The position numbers and the translations under genes are program-made. A DNA stretch of 64,000 nt from positions 124,001 through 188,000 of the forward strand of contig NZ_NBWU01000004.1 of NCBI RefSeq assembly GCF_002514735.1, given 5' to 3'. Below, in pieces: positions 42,284-51,989 of the stretch; position 1 is the first letter of the stretch, and the number at the start of each line of letters is the position of its first letter. This stretch comes from Sediminicola luteus. Its GTDB lineage: Bacteria > Bacteroidota > Bacteroidia > Flavobacteriales > Flavobacteriaceae. Under the pieces are notes generated by a model. It was not told the origin of the DNA. It ran no database searches and was given only the letters and a program-made list of their open reading frames with translations.

Positions 42284-43621
42284 TTAATATTGCCTTAATA
42301 TTTTTTTAGCCTCACGAATACCACTTAAATAGGCGCCATGCACAGTACCTCTATAATCGACAATGGTGTGCTCTCCAGCGAAGAAAATTTTATTGTCCAC
42401 AGGTTCTTCGAATACTTCGAAGTCAGCTGCCGTAGTGCCTTTTGTAGCAAAAGAGTATGAGCCAAAAGTATAGGAATCTATATTCCATTTGGTACGTAGC
42501 ATATGCGTAGGCTCTGGAATATCTTGGCCATAAATGATTTTTAAATGCCCCATGATTTCATGGGTAATCGCAGCATCTGACATGCTTTCGGTGGCTTTGG
42601 AATAATCCCCAAAAGCAAACGTCATTAAAGCATGAGCGTTAGTAAACTTACTTACATTCAGAAAGTAATTGAATTTACCCTTTTGTTCAGGCGTATACCC
42701 AATATACTGTAGCTGGTTATCCCAAAACGGGGCATCCCAGGTTAAAAGGAATTTGTTCACGGATCCCATTTCCAAGCCGTTGATAGCATTTTGCGTAGGT
42801 TTTGGCAAACTTGGGTTGAATGTAATAACACCTTGCTTTAAAACCCCTAAAGGAACAGTAACCAATACATAGTCGGCTTCAAACTGGCCTTGGCTCGTGC
42901 TTATAATCGTTTTTTCTTGGGAATAGTCAATTTTTTGAACCTTAGTATTCAACCTTACATCGATTCCCTTTGCAAGAAAATCAGTAACTCTATCAAATCC
43001 ATTGGTAATTATAACGTCATCCCCTCTAAATGCTTCATCATCGTAGAAATAGGTAGATGAGAGTTTGTTTATATCACCACCCGTATCAAATTCAAGAAAG
43101 GCAGACAACATATAGGTCCATAAGCGATCATTGCGCAGTTGGGGATGCTGCCCATAAAATGCATCTCCAAAACTTTGGTGGGTATTGCCATTTAGACGGT
43201 TTAGATTTTTTCTGTATTGGGCCTCTGCCTTATCAAGTACAGATTCAGCATAGGGCGTTCCGTTAAAATCGTAAACCTTGACGAGATCGTCTCTAGTTAA
43301 AAAAGTATTCGCCCCAGATTCGGTGGCCAAAGATGTTATTGGGTTACCTTTGGGACCATGGATCCAGCTTGCGCCTTCATCGAAGGCAATACCCAAACTT
43401 CGATCGGTTCTCAATCTGCCGCCAATTTTATCACTGGCCTCTAATACTATGGGGTTTACCCCTTTATCCTTAAAATAATTGGCAGCGGCCAAGCCTGATA
43501 TACCTGCGCCCACGATGACGACTTTTTTTGAGGAATCGCTCGGATCGTTATTTATGCTTTCGGAATTATTACAGGAACCGATAGATGTTAGTAGAAAACA
43601 AGTTGCGATTAAGAAGTTCAT
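42284..43621 (-). CDS. FAD-dependent amine oxidase, probable lipoprotein
   Basis: 445 residues from the ATG at 43621 (the open frame to 43660 adds 13 residues before the signal). The signal peptide MNFLIATCFLLTSIGSC has lipobox ISC-like residues IGSC with Cys17 as the lipid-bearing residue. The Rossmann motif VVIVGAGISGLAAANYF and RLRTDRSLGIAFDEGASWIHG are typical of flavin monoamine/polyamine oxidases, and the C-terminal FAD motif is FFAGEHTIVDYRGTVHGAYLSG. FAD enzymes are rarely exported by Sec. It oxidises amines or related compounds in the envelope (inference). Confidence 0.87.
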   Translation of the reverse strand: MNFLIATCFLLTSIGSCNNSESINNDPSDSSKKVVIVGAGISGLAAANYFKDKGVNPIVLEASDKIGGRLRTDRSLGIAFDEGASWIHGPKGNPITSLATESGANTFLTRDDLVKVYDFNGTPYAESVLDKAEAQYRKNLNRLNGNTHQSFGDAFYGQHPQLRNDRLWTYMLSAFLEFDTGGDINKLSSTYFYDDEAFRGDDVIITNGFDRVTDFLAKGIDVRLNTKVQKIDYSQEKTIISTSQGQFEADYVLVTVPLGVLKQGVITFNPSLPKPTQNAINGLEMGSVNKFLLTWDAPFWDNQLQYIGYTPEQKGKFNYFLNVSKFTNAHALMTFAFGDYSKATESMSDAAITHEIMGHLKIIYGQDIPEPTHMLRTKWNIDSYTFGSYSFATKGTTAADFEVFEEPVDNKIFFAGEHTIVDYRGTVHGAYLSGIREAKKILRQY

Positions 43622-43716
43622 ATTTTGAAATTTCAATGGTGTGTTTTTTATAGTATTCACTTTAATGGGTACGTTTAAGTTAACGAAATATTTGCAAATT
43701 GCTACCCCTCAGATGT

Positions 43717-45120
43717 TTACCGAAGTAACTTATTTACTTTTTGAGCGGTTATGTAACCACTTAAAATGGCCCCATCGACCACGGCGTATTTCATATAGTC
43801 GCCCGTCAAGAAAATGGTTTTGTTCAATGAGGAGTCGTTTTCAAGTTTTTGCAAGAGGGAATAGTACCCCAACCCAAATACGGGATAGGCATAATTGAAG
43901 CGTTGAACATCGAAACCCAAAACAGATTTAGAAATCCCAGGAAAATAATGTTCCATGTCTTTTAGTGTTTTTTGTAAGACATCTTCATCCGATTGAAGTA
44001 TAAACGTTTTATCCTTGGCCGTCGTACTGGGTATGTAGGCACTAATAATGCTCTTTCCATTATAATCCTCCGTGGTTTGTGTTCGTGTTACATCATAAAT
44101 AGAGGTGAAATAGTTATCTAGACAGGAGACGGTCCAAGCTTCTTTTAACCACCTCTTTTCGGTGAAAATATTTATGGTTATATACTGGCCGTAATCCACT
44201 TTACCCAATTGCTCCAGTGCTCGGGTCGAAATACTATTGGCCAAAATCTTTTTGGCAATAGGAGCAGGTGTAGTACAAATTACCTTTTTGGCTTTATACA
44301 CCTTTTTTTCACCTTGGGATCGGGCTATTACCTGCATGCTACCATCGGGTTGTTGGTTAACCGATATTACTTCTGTGCCGTACTTTATCTTGGCTTCCAG
44401 TTTTTCAGATAGGGCATTACTTAAATCTACCATACCGTTTTCAAACGTGAATACCTCGCTCTCCCAAAAATCTTTGGGACTGGGTAGGTTGTAAGCCATT
44501 TCATTAGCATTGTACAAAATGGAGAGCTCTTCATTGTTGGCACTGAAAAGGCCAAGGTTCTCGATTTCGATATACCGTTGAATAAGAGGGTGGATCTGGT
44601 TTTCGCTTAACCATTGCGCAACCGACACATCATCTAGGGTGCTATATGTATCTATATCTTCACCCTCCCAGAGCACCCCTTCGGTAGCTTTGTCCAATTT
44701 TGATAGTTTACGCTGTAATGCCTTAAATTGGTTCCTGTCTTTTTTGGTGGGCAAAAAATCAAGGATTCCCGCTTTGGTATAAATTGTGCCTTTATAACCT
44801 ATACCATCGGTAGGCGGGGGAATCTGGATTACATCTAAATCCAAGTCGGTTATCAGTTGTTTTAAAACACCTTCGGGTTTGCCCATGTATTCGGTCCCTT
44901 TTGGGTAATGGAAACCGTTCCATTGCCCATCGATTATCCTACCTCCGGCCTGGGCCTTTCTTTCAAGTATCAGCACATTGTTGGTCTTCAAATAATATGC
45001 TGAGGTAAGTCCAGATAAACCGGCCCCAATGATAATAACCTCATGGGTTTTTTCTTGGCCATTGACCGATACATTAAGTATTACCGAAAGTAGCAACCCT
45101 AATAAACTTGCTTTTCTCAT
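43717..45120 (-). CDS. Exported FAD-dependent amine oxidase-like protein
   Basis: 467 residues with a Sec signal peptide (about 1-21, SLLGLLLSVILNVSVNGQ). The FAD domain begins VIIIGAGLSGLTSAYYL, followed by RKAQAGGRIID and the FAD-binding end near FLTGDYMKYAVVDGAILSG, where the Gly-Glu of oxidases reads Gly-Asp. It is similar in order to the neighbour at 42284 but differs strongly in sequence and length. The 95-base gap between the genes suggests one operon. Protoporphyrinogen oxidase/phytoene-desaturase-like activity is an alternative. Substrate unknown. Confidence 0.84.
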   Translation of the reverse strand: MRKASLLGLLLSVILNVSVNGQEKTHEVIIIGAGLSGLTSAYYLKTNNVLILERKAQAGGRIIDGQWNGFHYPKGTEYMGKPEGVLKQLITDLDLDVIQIPPPTDGIGYKGTIYTKAGILDFLPTKKDRNQFKALQRKLSKLDKATEGVLWEGEDIDTYSTLDDVSVAQWLSENQIHPLIQRYIEIENLGLFSANNEELSILYNANEMAYNLPSPKDFWESEVFTFENGMVDLSNALSEKLEAKIKYGTEVISVNQQPDGSMQVIARSQGEKKVYKAKKVICTTPAPIAKKILANSISTRALEQLGKVDYGQYITINIFTEKRWLKEAWTVSCLDNYFTSIYDVTRTQTTEDYNGKSIISAYIPSTTAKDKTFILQSDEDVLQKTLKDMEHYFPGISKSVLGFDVQRFNYAYPVFGLGYYSLLQKLENDSSLNKTIFLTGDYMKYAVVDGAILSGYITAQKVNKLLR

Positions 45121-45334
45121 GTTCTAGGATTTAATTAATTATGATTTAGTAAAGGAGCCTTTGGCGGTCCGTTTAAGTTTTAAAAGAAACCTCTCGAAAT
45201 GTCCGTTCCGAGCTTCGCAATAGTCCCAGCCATGATTCAGTTCTTCGAACAGTCGTTTTATATCCAACATACGATTATAGATATTGATTGATGACTGCAA
45301 AGGAAGTGTGAATCTGGCGAATTTTTGTTTTGAC

Positions 45335-45380
45335 TCCTAAATCAGGACAATTAAGAATGTCCTGTTTTCCTTAATCGGGA
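45335..45380. promoter_or_regulatory. Paired TCCT-N5-RGGA sites, candidate AraC regulator binding
   Basis: TCCTAAATCAGGA (45335-45347) is a near-perfect dyad, and TCCTTAATCGGGA (45368-45380) repeats it 33 bp downstream, about three helical turns. A CAGGACA/TGTCCTG inverted pair (45343-45364) connects them. They lie between the start of the exported amine oxidase gene at 45120 and the AraC-regulator gene's end, a likely target region. The rest of the 45121-45555 gap shows only a TGTCC match at 45200 and a poor -7 box. Confidence 0.5.
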
Positions 45381-45555
45381 CGTTTTAAAAGAGTAGCTAC
45401 AAATGCTGGGTAAGTTCTCTTCTATAAGGGTTTAGGCTTAAAGACCCTCCTAGCAATACTGTCTTAAGCTTGTAGGAGGTTATCATTTTTGTGGAAAAAG
45501 TTAAGAAACAATATAAAAGCTGTCACTCTTGAAATTGAGTAATAGGTGCGCTTCT

Positions 45556-46692
45556 TTAAAGTTTGGAAGGGGTTGTGTTATTTATCTTCTTAAAAGCATT
45601 ATAAAAAGCAGACCTCGAATTAAAACCTACCTCAAAGGCTATAGCTTCATATGTATAGTTCTGGTAATTTGGATCTTTCAAGATTTTCATGGCTTCCTTG
45701 ATCCTATAACCGTTTATGAATTCATAAAAATTCTGTTCGAACGATTCGTTCAATACCTGAGATAAATGATGTGTCGGAATTCCTGTAGCATCCGAAAGTT
45801 CTTTGATACGAAGCTGCGGTTGTAAATACGGTCGATGATCTTCCATATAACGAATCAAACGAGATCTAATCTCTTCTGAAGATTCTTTAGTAAGTCCAGA
45901 ACTGGCGTATTTCTCATTTTCTTTTTTAACTGGGAGAAGGGTTGGTGTTAATTGGTTACGTATAATATAACGATGCGACAAAATCGCATCTACACTAACG
46001 AACATTAAGACTATACCACTTAACAGATTTATATAAAGATAGGTCCTATGGTAATAAGGAAAGCCGTAATAAGTGAAATAGACAAAAAGTAATTCAATTA
46101 AATACAGCACCAGACATACTTTTACCAACACCAATGTAGGGTGCAGGTTAGATTTGGCGATGTTAGAGAGTTGTTCTTTTAACTTTGTATCATACTTCCT
46201 TAATTCACGGATGGTGCGAAGAAGAAAGTACATGTTTACAGTTAAATAAAAAATCCATTCCCAAATGTAGGTGCCAACATCGAACAACGTATTGCCTTCA
46301 TTACGTAACCGGGTCAATTTATTCTCTGGGGTCTGAATTAAATCAGGTATATAAACGAAGAGCGCCAAAACAAAAGGAATCAAGGCCAATATGTCACTTT
46401 TTTTTAAAAGGAACCGTTGGTGCGCCTGATTTCTGGCATAGAGAAACAGCAGCGGCCCATACAACATAAAAAAAGGTTCGTTTAGGTCAATTAAATGCGG
46501 AAAGTCTGCTATACCACCTGTTTCCACCAATACCAATATTGCCATCTCGAACACCATGAGAAGGGTAAAAAATAACAACGGTAGATAAATCTTGGTTTTA
46601 CGGGTTAAATGAATCAAAAAAAGAAAAAGAATGAAAGCGAACAAACCTTCCAAAGAAAGTAACACGCTATACATTGTAAATCGATCTAACAT
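45556..46692 (-). CDS. AraC-family regulator with a 7TM-like membrane N-terminus
   Basis: 378 residues. About seven hydrophobic helices cover the first 245 residues, with a small loop (VETGGIADFPHLIDLNEPF). The AraC domain follows (about 275-378): LQPQLRIKELSDATGIPTHHLSQVLNESFEQNFYEFIN then YEAIAFEVGFNSRSAFYNAFKK. Flavobacterial regulators of this type are thought to sense a membrane or periplasmic cue. The paired sites at 45335-45380 and a related half-site at 46981 upstream of its own start suggest control of the adjacent amine oxidase genes and autoregulation (inference). Confidence 0.85.
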   Translation of the reverse strand: MLDRFTMYSVLLSLEGLFAFILFLFLIHLTRKTKIYLPLLFFTLLMVFEMAILVLVETGGIADFPHLIDLNEPFFMLYGPLLFLYARNQAHQRFLLKKSDILALIPFVLALFVYIPDLIQTPENKLTRLRNEGNTLFDVGTYIWEWIFYLTVNMYFLLRTIRELRKYDTKLKEQLSNIAKSNLHPTLVLVKVCLVLYLIELLFVYFTYYGFPYYHRTYLYINLLSGIVLMFVSVDAILSHRYIIRNQLTPTLLPVKKENEKYASSGLTKESSEEIRSRLIRYMEDHRPYLQPQLRIKELSDATGIPTHHLSQVLNESFEQNFYEFINGYRIKEAMKILKDPNYQNYTYEAIAFEVGFNSRSAFYNAFKKINNTTPSKL

Positions 46693-47176
46693 ATTGATTC
46701 TTTTCTAATAATAATTAAAGCGATAATACCTCAATTTCTTTATCGCTCTCGGATTCGCCCACCGATCTAATCAGATTTACTTTCGTTTTAGTCGATTAAC
46801 GACCAAAGGCATACTTGTACAAAGGTAATTATAGTCGTAACGTTATTAAACGCGGAAAGATCCGATGACTTTTATTACCCATACTCCTTTAGGTATTAAC
46901 CAAAGTTAAAAACAAACTATTCAACTAGTCTTCAACAATGTTTCTAAAATTGCTTGAGCTGAATTTAATCCAACTTTTGTTGTCCTGAATTAACAGTTAA
47001 CACAAAATAGAGTTTTAAATACGCTTCCTTTGGTTGCCTACACGGGGAGAGCCAAATCTTAGGAGCATCACTTGTTTGTATTGGCTTAATCTTGTTTGAC
47101 TATTTGTTTTTCTTTAAACTCTAAAGAATCCCTACGCCCTCTTAAACCAGTAATAAATCACTAAAAACCCAATACC
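46693..47176. other. Divergent intergenic region of the AraC regulator and transglutaminase genes
   Basis: This 484-base AT-rich region carries a TGTCCTGAATTAACA motif at about 46981-46995, resembling the sites at 45335-45380 on the reverse strand. A GTTAAC palindrome follows shortly after. I see no small gene and no strong -7 box for either gene. Confidence 0.4.
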
Positions 47177-48325
47177 TTGAAAAAACTATTCATCTTTCTA
47201 ATTACGTTTTACTTGATTTCCCCTTGCCAATCCCAGTCAAAATACAACGATATTCCAAATAGGTATCATTCGTTACTGGATTCTTCTTTAATTAAGGCTG
47301 GTTCGAATACACAGGAAATTTTAAAAGCTCTGAACAATGTTCCAAAACTTCAAAAAGAAGGCATGGCTTTTTTAATCAGTTATATGCCCAAAAGGGATTT
47401 AACGACTTTATCGGCCGAATTCATTCTTGAAAATGTCGAATATGCATACAAAGCAAGGGAAAAATACCCTTGGTGCAAAGCACTGCCCGATTCCATTTTT
47501 TTTAATGAGGTATTACCATATTCCAATGTTACCGAAACGCGTGATCCTTGGCGAAAAGACTTTTATGAACGCTTTGCGAAATACGTGGAAAATGAGACCA
47601 ACTTAAAAGATGCCATCTTCGCTATCGCCAACCCTATAAATAAAGAAGTGAATGTTGAATACAATGTTGAACGCTCTATAGTAGATGCCAGCCCTAAAGA
47701 GGCCATGGAAGAGCAAATGGCCACTTGCACAGGCTTATCCATCCTTTTAACAGATGCATTCCGCGCCGTGGGAATTCCTTCTAGATTGGCTGGAACGCCC
47801 ATGTGGACAAATATGAGAGGTAACCATACTTGGACCGAGGTATGGATCGATAATGAGTGGAAGTTTATTGAATATTACCCTAAAGATCTTAACAAATCTT
47901 GGTTTTTGGCCGATGCCGGAAAAGCGGACCCCAACAACCCTATACATTGGATCTATGCCGTTTCTTACAAGCCAACCGGTCAATATTACCATGCAAGCAA
48001 ATACGGTTTTATACACCTATACGACGAACTAGGTCCTGATGGTATACCCAAAGAATTCCAAGAATATATTGAATGGGAAAAAGAGAATTCAGAGATAGAT
48101 GAACCATACATTCATGGTGTAAATGTAACCCAGCGCTACATAGACCTCTACAGGAAATCTTTGGATAACAAAAAACTAAATGATGATGAGATGTTGGCAG
48201 GTTTTGTCATTTTTAAAGATAATGATCTAACAAATAGCAGTTCAAGAATGGATTGCCGTGTTGATGTATTTAAAGGGGACAAAAAATTAATTTTGGATTC
48301 TCGCCCAGTGCCACCGACGATATGA
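47177..48325 (+). CDS. Secreted transglutaminase-domain protein, TTG start and late frameshift
   Basis: The product begins with a TTG codon (MKKLFIFLITFYLISPCQSQ if initiated there), giving a signal peptide. No in-frame ATG precedes it, and a stop lies five codons upstream. The transglutaminase triad is seen in MATCTGLSILLTDAFRAVGI (Cys), TWTEVWIDNEWKFIEY (His region) and a later Asp. The frame ends at 48325. From 48310 the other frame reads ATDDMNMLLKIKLKKNTDYE and continues to a stop at 48463-48465, giving 429 residues if one C is restored in CCC near 48304-48306. This may be an error or a decaying gene. Confidence 0.8.
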   Translation: MKKLFIFLITFYLISPCQSQSKYNDIPNRYHSLLDSSLIKAGSNTQEILKALNNVPKLQKEGMAFLISYMPKRDLTTLSAEFILENVEYAYKAREKYPWCKALPDSIFFNEVLPYSNVTETRDPWRKDFYERFAKYVENETNLKDAIFAIANPINKEVNVEYNVERSIVDASPKEAMEEQMATCTGLSILLTDAFRAVGIPSRLAGTPMWTNMRGNHTWTEVWIDNEWKFIEYYPKDLNKSWFLADAGKADPNNPIHWIYAVSYKPTGQYYHASKYGFIHLYDELGPDGIPKEFQEYIEWEKENSEIDEPYIHGVNVTQRYIDLYRKSLDNKKLNDDEMLAGFVIFKDNDLTNSSSRMDCRVDVFKGDKKLILDSRPVPPTI

Positions 48326-48718
48326 ATATGTTGCTGAAAATAAAACTTAAAAAGAATACCGATTATGAAGTTCGTGTAAGTCATTCGAAAAAGGACATAG
48401 GGCAAACGTTTTCCATTACTACAGGTAGTACCCCGGATCAAGAATTTAAATTGGTTTTAGAATAAAAAAAATAGCCTTGTACTTGAATTAGGATGCACCA
48501 TGTTTTACGGAAAGAGAAACTCTAAATGATTTCCTTTTTCTAAAACGATGTACTCATTGCACCTTTCTACCCTAAACTAGATACTTAATCACACGCCCTC
48601 CATGAATTAAACCCAAATACATGGATTTACGAAATGTCCGCTCTACAATTAAAAGAATCATTTATTAACAATTCAAAAGATCGAAGAGCGGGATAAACTA
48701 AATACCAATGGAGTATTT

Positions 48719-50191
48719 ATGATCTCAAAATTAAAATTGCCTCTACTATTATTACTGACCATATTTAGTAATCCTTTATTTTGCCAACAGTCAAAAAAAA
48801 TAAAAAATGTATTGTTGATTACGGTCGATGATATGAATTATAACTCTGTAGGCGTTTATGGGGCAAGCGTTCCAGATATAACCCCGAACATTGATAAATT
48901 GGCAGCCCAAGGCATGCGTTTTGAAAATGCACATGTAAACATTGCCGTATGTGCCCCTTCTAGAGGGGTATTGGCCACGGGTATGTATCCACATAAGAGT
49001 GGAATCGAAGGATTTTTTAAGACCGATAAAAATGTGACCTCTATTGTTGAGGTATTAAAGGATGAAAATTTCCTGACGGGAGTACTAAGTAAAGAAGAGC
49101 ATTCTTCCCCTGAGGAAGATACACCATGGGACGTTAAGCGTTCCAGAGCCAAACATTTAGGTAATGGCAGGGACGCCAACAAATATTATAATGAGGTAGT
49201 TTCCTTTATAAAAAGGGCGAAGCGTGAGAACAAACCTTTTTACCTTATGGCCAATGCCAATGACCCACATCGGCCCTTTTCTGGTAGCGATCAAGAGCAG
49301 CGGGCATGGAAAAATCAAAGCATTGCACCCCCTTCCAAAATATACTTGCCAAATGAGGTAGAGGTACCGGCATTTTTACCCGATATACCAAAGGTAAGGC
49401 AAGAAATTGCGGAGTACTATACCTCTGTACGCAGGGCGGACGACGTGGTCGGAGCTATCTTAAAAGCCTTGGACGAAAGTGGGAAAGCCGATAACACCTT
49501 AGTCATGTTTCTGTCAGATCATGGTATGGCCTTACCCTTTGCCAAGACCAACTGCTATTTAAACAGTACCAAAACCCCTTGGATCGTTCGTTGGCCGGAA
49601 GTCGTAAAGCCTAAGTCCGTTGACAATACCCATTTTATATCGGGAATAGATTTTATGCCAACCGTATTGGATATTTTGAATATTGAAACACCCAAAGAAA
49701 TCGACGGGCGTTCTTTCAAAAAATTACTTTTAGGCGGAAAACAAGAAGGAAGAACCTATGTATATACCCAATTTCATGAAACATCGGCCCGTGAACGCTA
49801 CCCCATGCGTGCCATTCAAGATAATCGATATTTATACATTTTTAGCCCATGGGCAGATGGTAAAAGGAAATTTCGAAACGAATCGCAGAACGGGCGCACC
49901 TTTAAGGCTATGCGTGAAGCGGCCTTTACCAATGAAGCTATCGCCAATAGGGTGGATCTGTTCGTAAATCGGGTAACGGAAGAATTCTATGATCTTGAAA
50001 AAGACCCGGATGCCTTACATAATCTCATACATAACCCTAGCTATAAGAAAAGAATTGAGGCATATACGGCCAAACTTCGAAAATGGATGATTGATACGGA
50101 AGATTTGGCCCTAGAGGCTTTTGACAATCGCTATTCCAAAGAGTTTTTGGCCCTTTATATGAATAAGGATCAAGCAAGGAACAGAAAATAG
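48719..50191 (+). CDS. Secreted S1-family sulfatase
   Basis: 490 residues with a signal peptide (about 1-23, ending FCQQ). The FGly motif is CAPSR (Cys78 in IAVCAPSRGVLATGMYP). Metal ligands lie in LLITVDDMNYNSVGVYG and MFLSDHGMALPF, where the usual Asp-Asn reads Asp-His as in one S1 subgroup. It hydrolyses sulfate esters. The sequence differs clearly from the sulfatase at 38102. A CGAAATGTCCG match at 48630-48640, about 80 bases upstream of the start, also occurs upstream of the exported amine oxidase gene. This suggests joint control (inference). Confidence 0.91.
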   Translation: MISKLKLPLLLLLTIFSNPLFCQQSKKIKNVLLITVDDMNYNSVGVYGASVPDITPNIDKLAAQGMRFENAHVNIAVCAPSRGVLATGMYPHKSGIEGFFKTDKNVTSIVEVLKDENFLTGVLSKEEHSSPEEDTPWDVKRSRAKHLGNGRDANKYYNEVVSFIKRAKRENKPFYLMANANDPHRPFSGSDQEQRAWKNQSIAPPSKIYLPNEVEVPAFLPDIPKVRQEIAEYYTSVRRADDVVGAILKALDESGKADNTLVMFLSDHGMALPFAKTNCYLNSTKTPWIVRWPEVVKPKSVDNTHFISGIDFMPTVLDILNIETPKEIDGRSFKKLLLGGKQEGRTYVYTQFHETSARERYPMRAIQDNRYLYIFSPWADGKRKFRNESQNGRTFKAMREAAFTNEAIANRVDLFVNRVTEEFYDLEKDPDALHNLIHNPSYKKRIEAYTAKLRKWMIDTEDLALEAFDNRYSKEFLALYMNKDQARNRK

Positions 50192-50421
50192 TAGTTTGAA
50201 TACCCCTGAATTCATACATGAATCCTAAAAAGAATTCCCCGCCACATAAAAAGAAAGCCAAAACTGTAACAGTAGTAAGGTTTTGTAATCTGTTAATCAG
50301 ATGTTTTGAAACATATGGATCAAAGGGTTAATGAAATTTCCTCCATACTTATTGATCACCGAAAAGGATAAAACGGAAAACCCATATCGTTTCAATGCCT
50401 GTATTTAAACTCATTGTTACT

Positions 50422-51897
50422 ATGAAATACAAGCTGTTCTTTGTTTTTGCCCTTGTGATGGCAAACCATAGTTTTGCGCAATCCCCGATTATCGAATTCA
50501 TCGATTCGCTGGCCCTGAATAAAATGAAAAATTTTCAGGTACCCGGTCTGGCCATCGGTATCATACAAAACGACACGGTTTTATATGCCAAAGGGCTAGG
50601 GGTAAAATCGATTAACGACCCAGAGCCATTAACCCAAGAATCGCTTTTTCATATGGCTTCGGTCAGCAAGCCGTTTACAGCTACAGCCCTGATGCAATTG
50701 GAAAGCCAAGGAAAATTGGAGCTAAAAGATAAACTCTTCGATTGGCTTCCCGAATTTAAAATGCGGGATCCCGAGTACAAACTGATCAGCCTAAAACATA
50801 TATTGACCCATACCTCCGGAATTCCCGATGTTGTCGATTATCAATGGGATAAGGCTGAATACGATTCGGGATCCGCCTTCCGTTATGTCCGATCTTTTTC
50901 CGAAAGTGAATTGGACTTTACCCCAGGTACTGGTTTTAATTATAGTAACGCCGCATTCGATCTCTTGGCGGCGGTAATCCAAAAAGCAAGCGGACAAACT
51001 TTTGAAGATTATTTGCAAGATCATATTCTTGGGCCTACTCGCATGGTTAATAGTACATTCCTGAAAAAGGAAGTACCCCCAGCTTTGGCGACCAGTCCGC
51101 ATGTTTTCGACGATAAAATGCGTCTAATTAAAAGTCCGGTTTACCCATACAACCGTAGGCATGCCCCTAGTTCTACCTTACACTCCAACATAGATGACAT
51201 ACTGCAATGGGCCAGGTTACAGCTTCAAGAAGGCAATTTTGACGGAAAGCAAATCATTTCGCAAAGCGCCTTTAAGGCCCTTACCAAAATACAAAAACCA
51301 TTGGGAGAAGATCGTGGCATTTGCTTGGGTTGGTTTCAGGATAAAATAAACGATGAGGTAATCATTAAACATTCCGGTGGAGATGAAGGTTACAGTGCAT
51401 TCTTTGGCTTTCTACCAGAAAAAAAATTGGCAATTACGATTATGGCCAATAATGACCTGATCATTACCGAACATTTGGCCACGGTGATTCTTCATAAAAT
51501 ACTTAACGGCAAATCGTTGAACTATAAAACACCGATACATATTGCTTTAGGCCATCTCATTTATGAAAAGGACATAACAACTTTCAAAGAGACCTATTAT
51601 GCCTACAAAAATCAGCATGCCGATGCCTTCGGTTTCGGTAATGGGTATTTAGATGGTTTGGGTTATCAGTTATTGGATGATGGCATGTATGAAAAAGCGG
51701 TAGACATCTTTAAACTTCAAGTATCGGAACATCCGGAAGAACCTGGTTTCTATGATAGCGTAGGGGATGGCTACCGGGCTTGGGAAAGGCAGAAAATCGC
51801 CTTAAACTGGTATCTCAAAGCCAATCAAAAAGACCCTGAAGGTAAAATGTCCAAGGAGAAAATTGACGAAATCAAAATCGCCCTCATTAAGGAATAA
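50422..51897 (+). CDS. Secreted serine hydrolase of the beta-lactamase/class C fold
   Basis: 491 residues from the ATG at 50422 (the frame is open to 50395, adding nine residues). The signal peptide ends HSFAQ. The class C catalytic residues are visible: SVSK (Ser80-x-x-Lys83), YSN (Tyr174) and HSGGDEG (near 322). The C-terminal 130 residues look helical with possible TPR-like features (KAVDIFKLQVSEHPEEPGFYDSVGDGYRAWE). Families of this type hydrolyse D-amino peptides, esters or beta-lactams. No substrate can be assigned. It may belong to the 42-52 kb cluster by position only. Confidence 0.88.
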   Translation: MKYKLFFVFALVMANHSFAQSPIIEFIDSLALNKMKNFQVPGLAIGIIQNDTVLYAKGLGVKSINDPEPLTQESLFHMASVSKPFTATALMQLESQGKLELKDKLFDWLPEFKMRDPEYKLISLKHILTHTSGIPDVVDYQWDKAEYDSGSAFRYVRSFSESELDFTPGTGFNYSNAAFDLLAAVIQKASGQTFEDYLQDHILGPTRMVNSTFLKKEVPPALATSPHVFDDKMRLIKSPVYPYNRRHAPSSTLHSNIDDILQWARLQLQEGNFDGKQIISQSAFKALTKIQKPLGEDRGICLGWFQDKINDEVIIKHSGGDEGYSAFFGFLPEKKLAITIMANNDLIITEHLATVILHKILNGKSLNYKTPIHIALGHLIYEKDITTFKETYYAYKNQHADAFGFGNGYLDGLGYQLLDDGMYEKAVDIFKLQVSEHPEEPGFYDSVGDGYRAWERQKIALNWYLKANQKDPEGKMSKEKIDEIKIALIKE

Positions 51898-51976
51898 TTG
51901 AGAGTTCCTTATGGTAAATCAATCAAAGGTTTGCATAATTACTTAACGTTAAATTAAAGTTTAGGTAAAGATAATT

Positions 51977-51984
51977 TATCTTTG
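51977..51984 (+). promoter_or_regulatory. -7 promoter element very close to the porin start
   Basis: TATCTTTG matches TAnnTTTG and ends 5 bases before the ATG at 51990. If the start site is about 5 bases downstream of the box, the transcript is essentially leaderless. No other in-frame ATG precedes the signal peptide core. Confidence 0.5.
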
Positions 51985-51989
51985 CCCGC

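Noticed and set aside
45200-45204. TGTCC matches on their own as a regulator site
   Set aside because: Five-base matches are expected by chance across 64 kb. Only the longer CGAAATGTCCG and TCCT-N5-RGGA patterns are kept as candidates.
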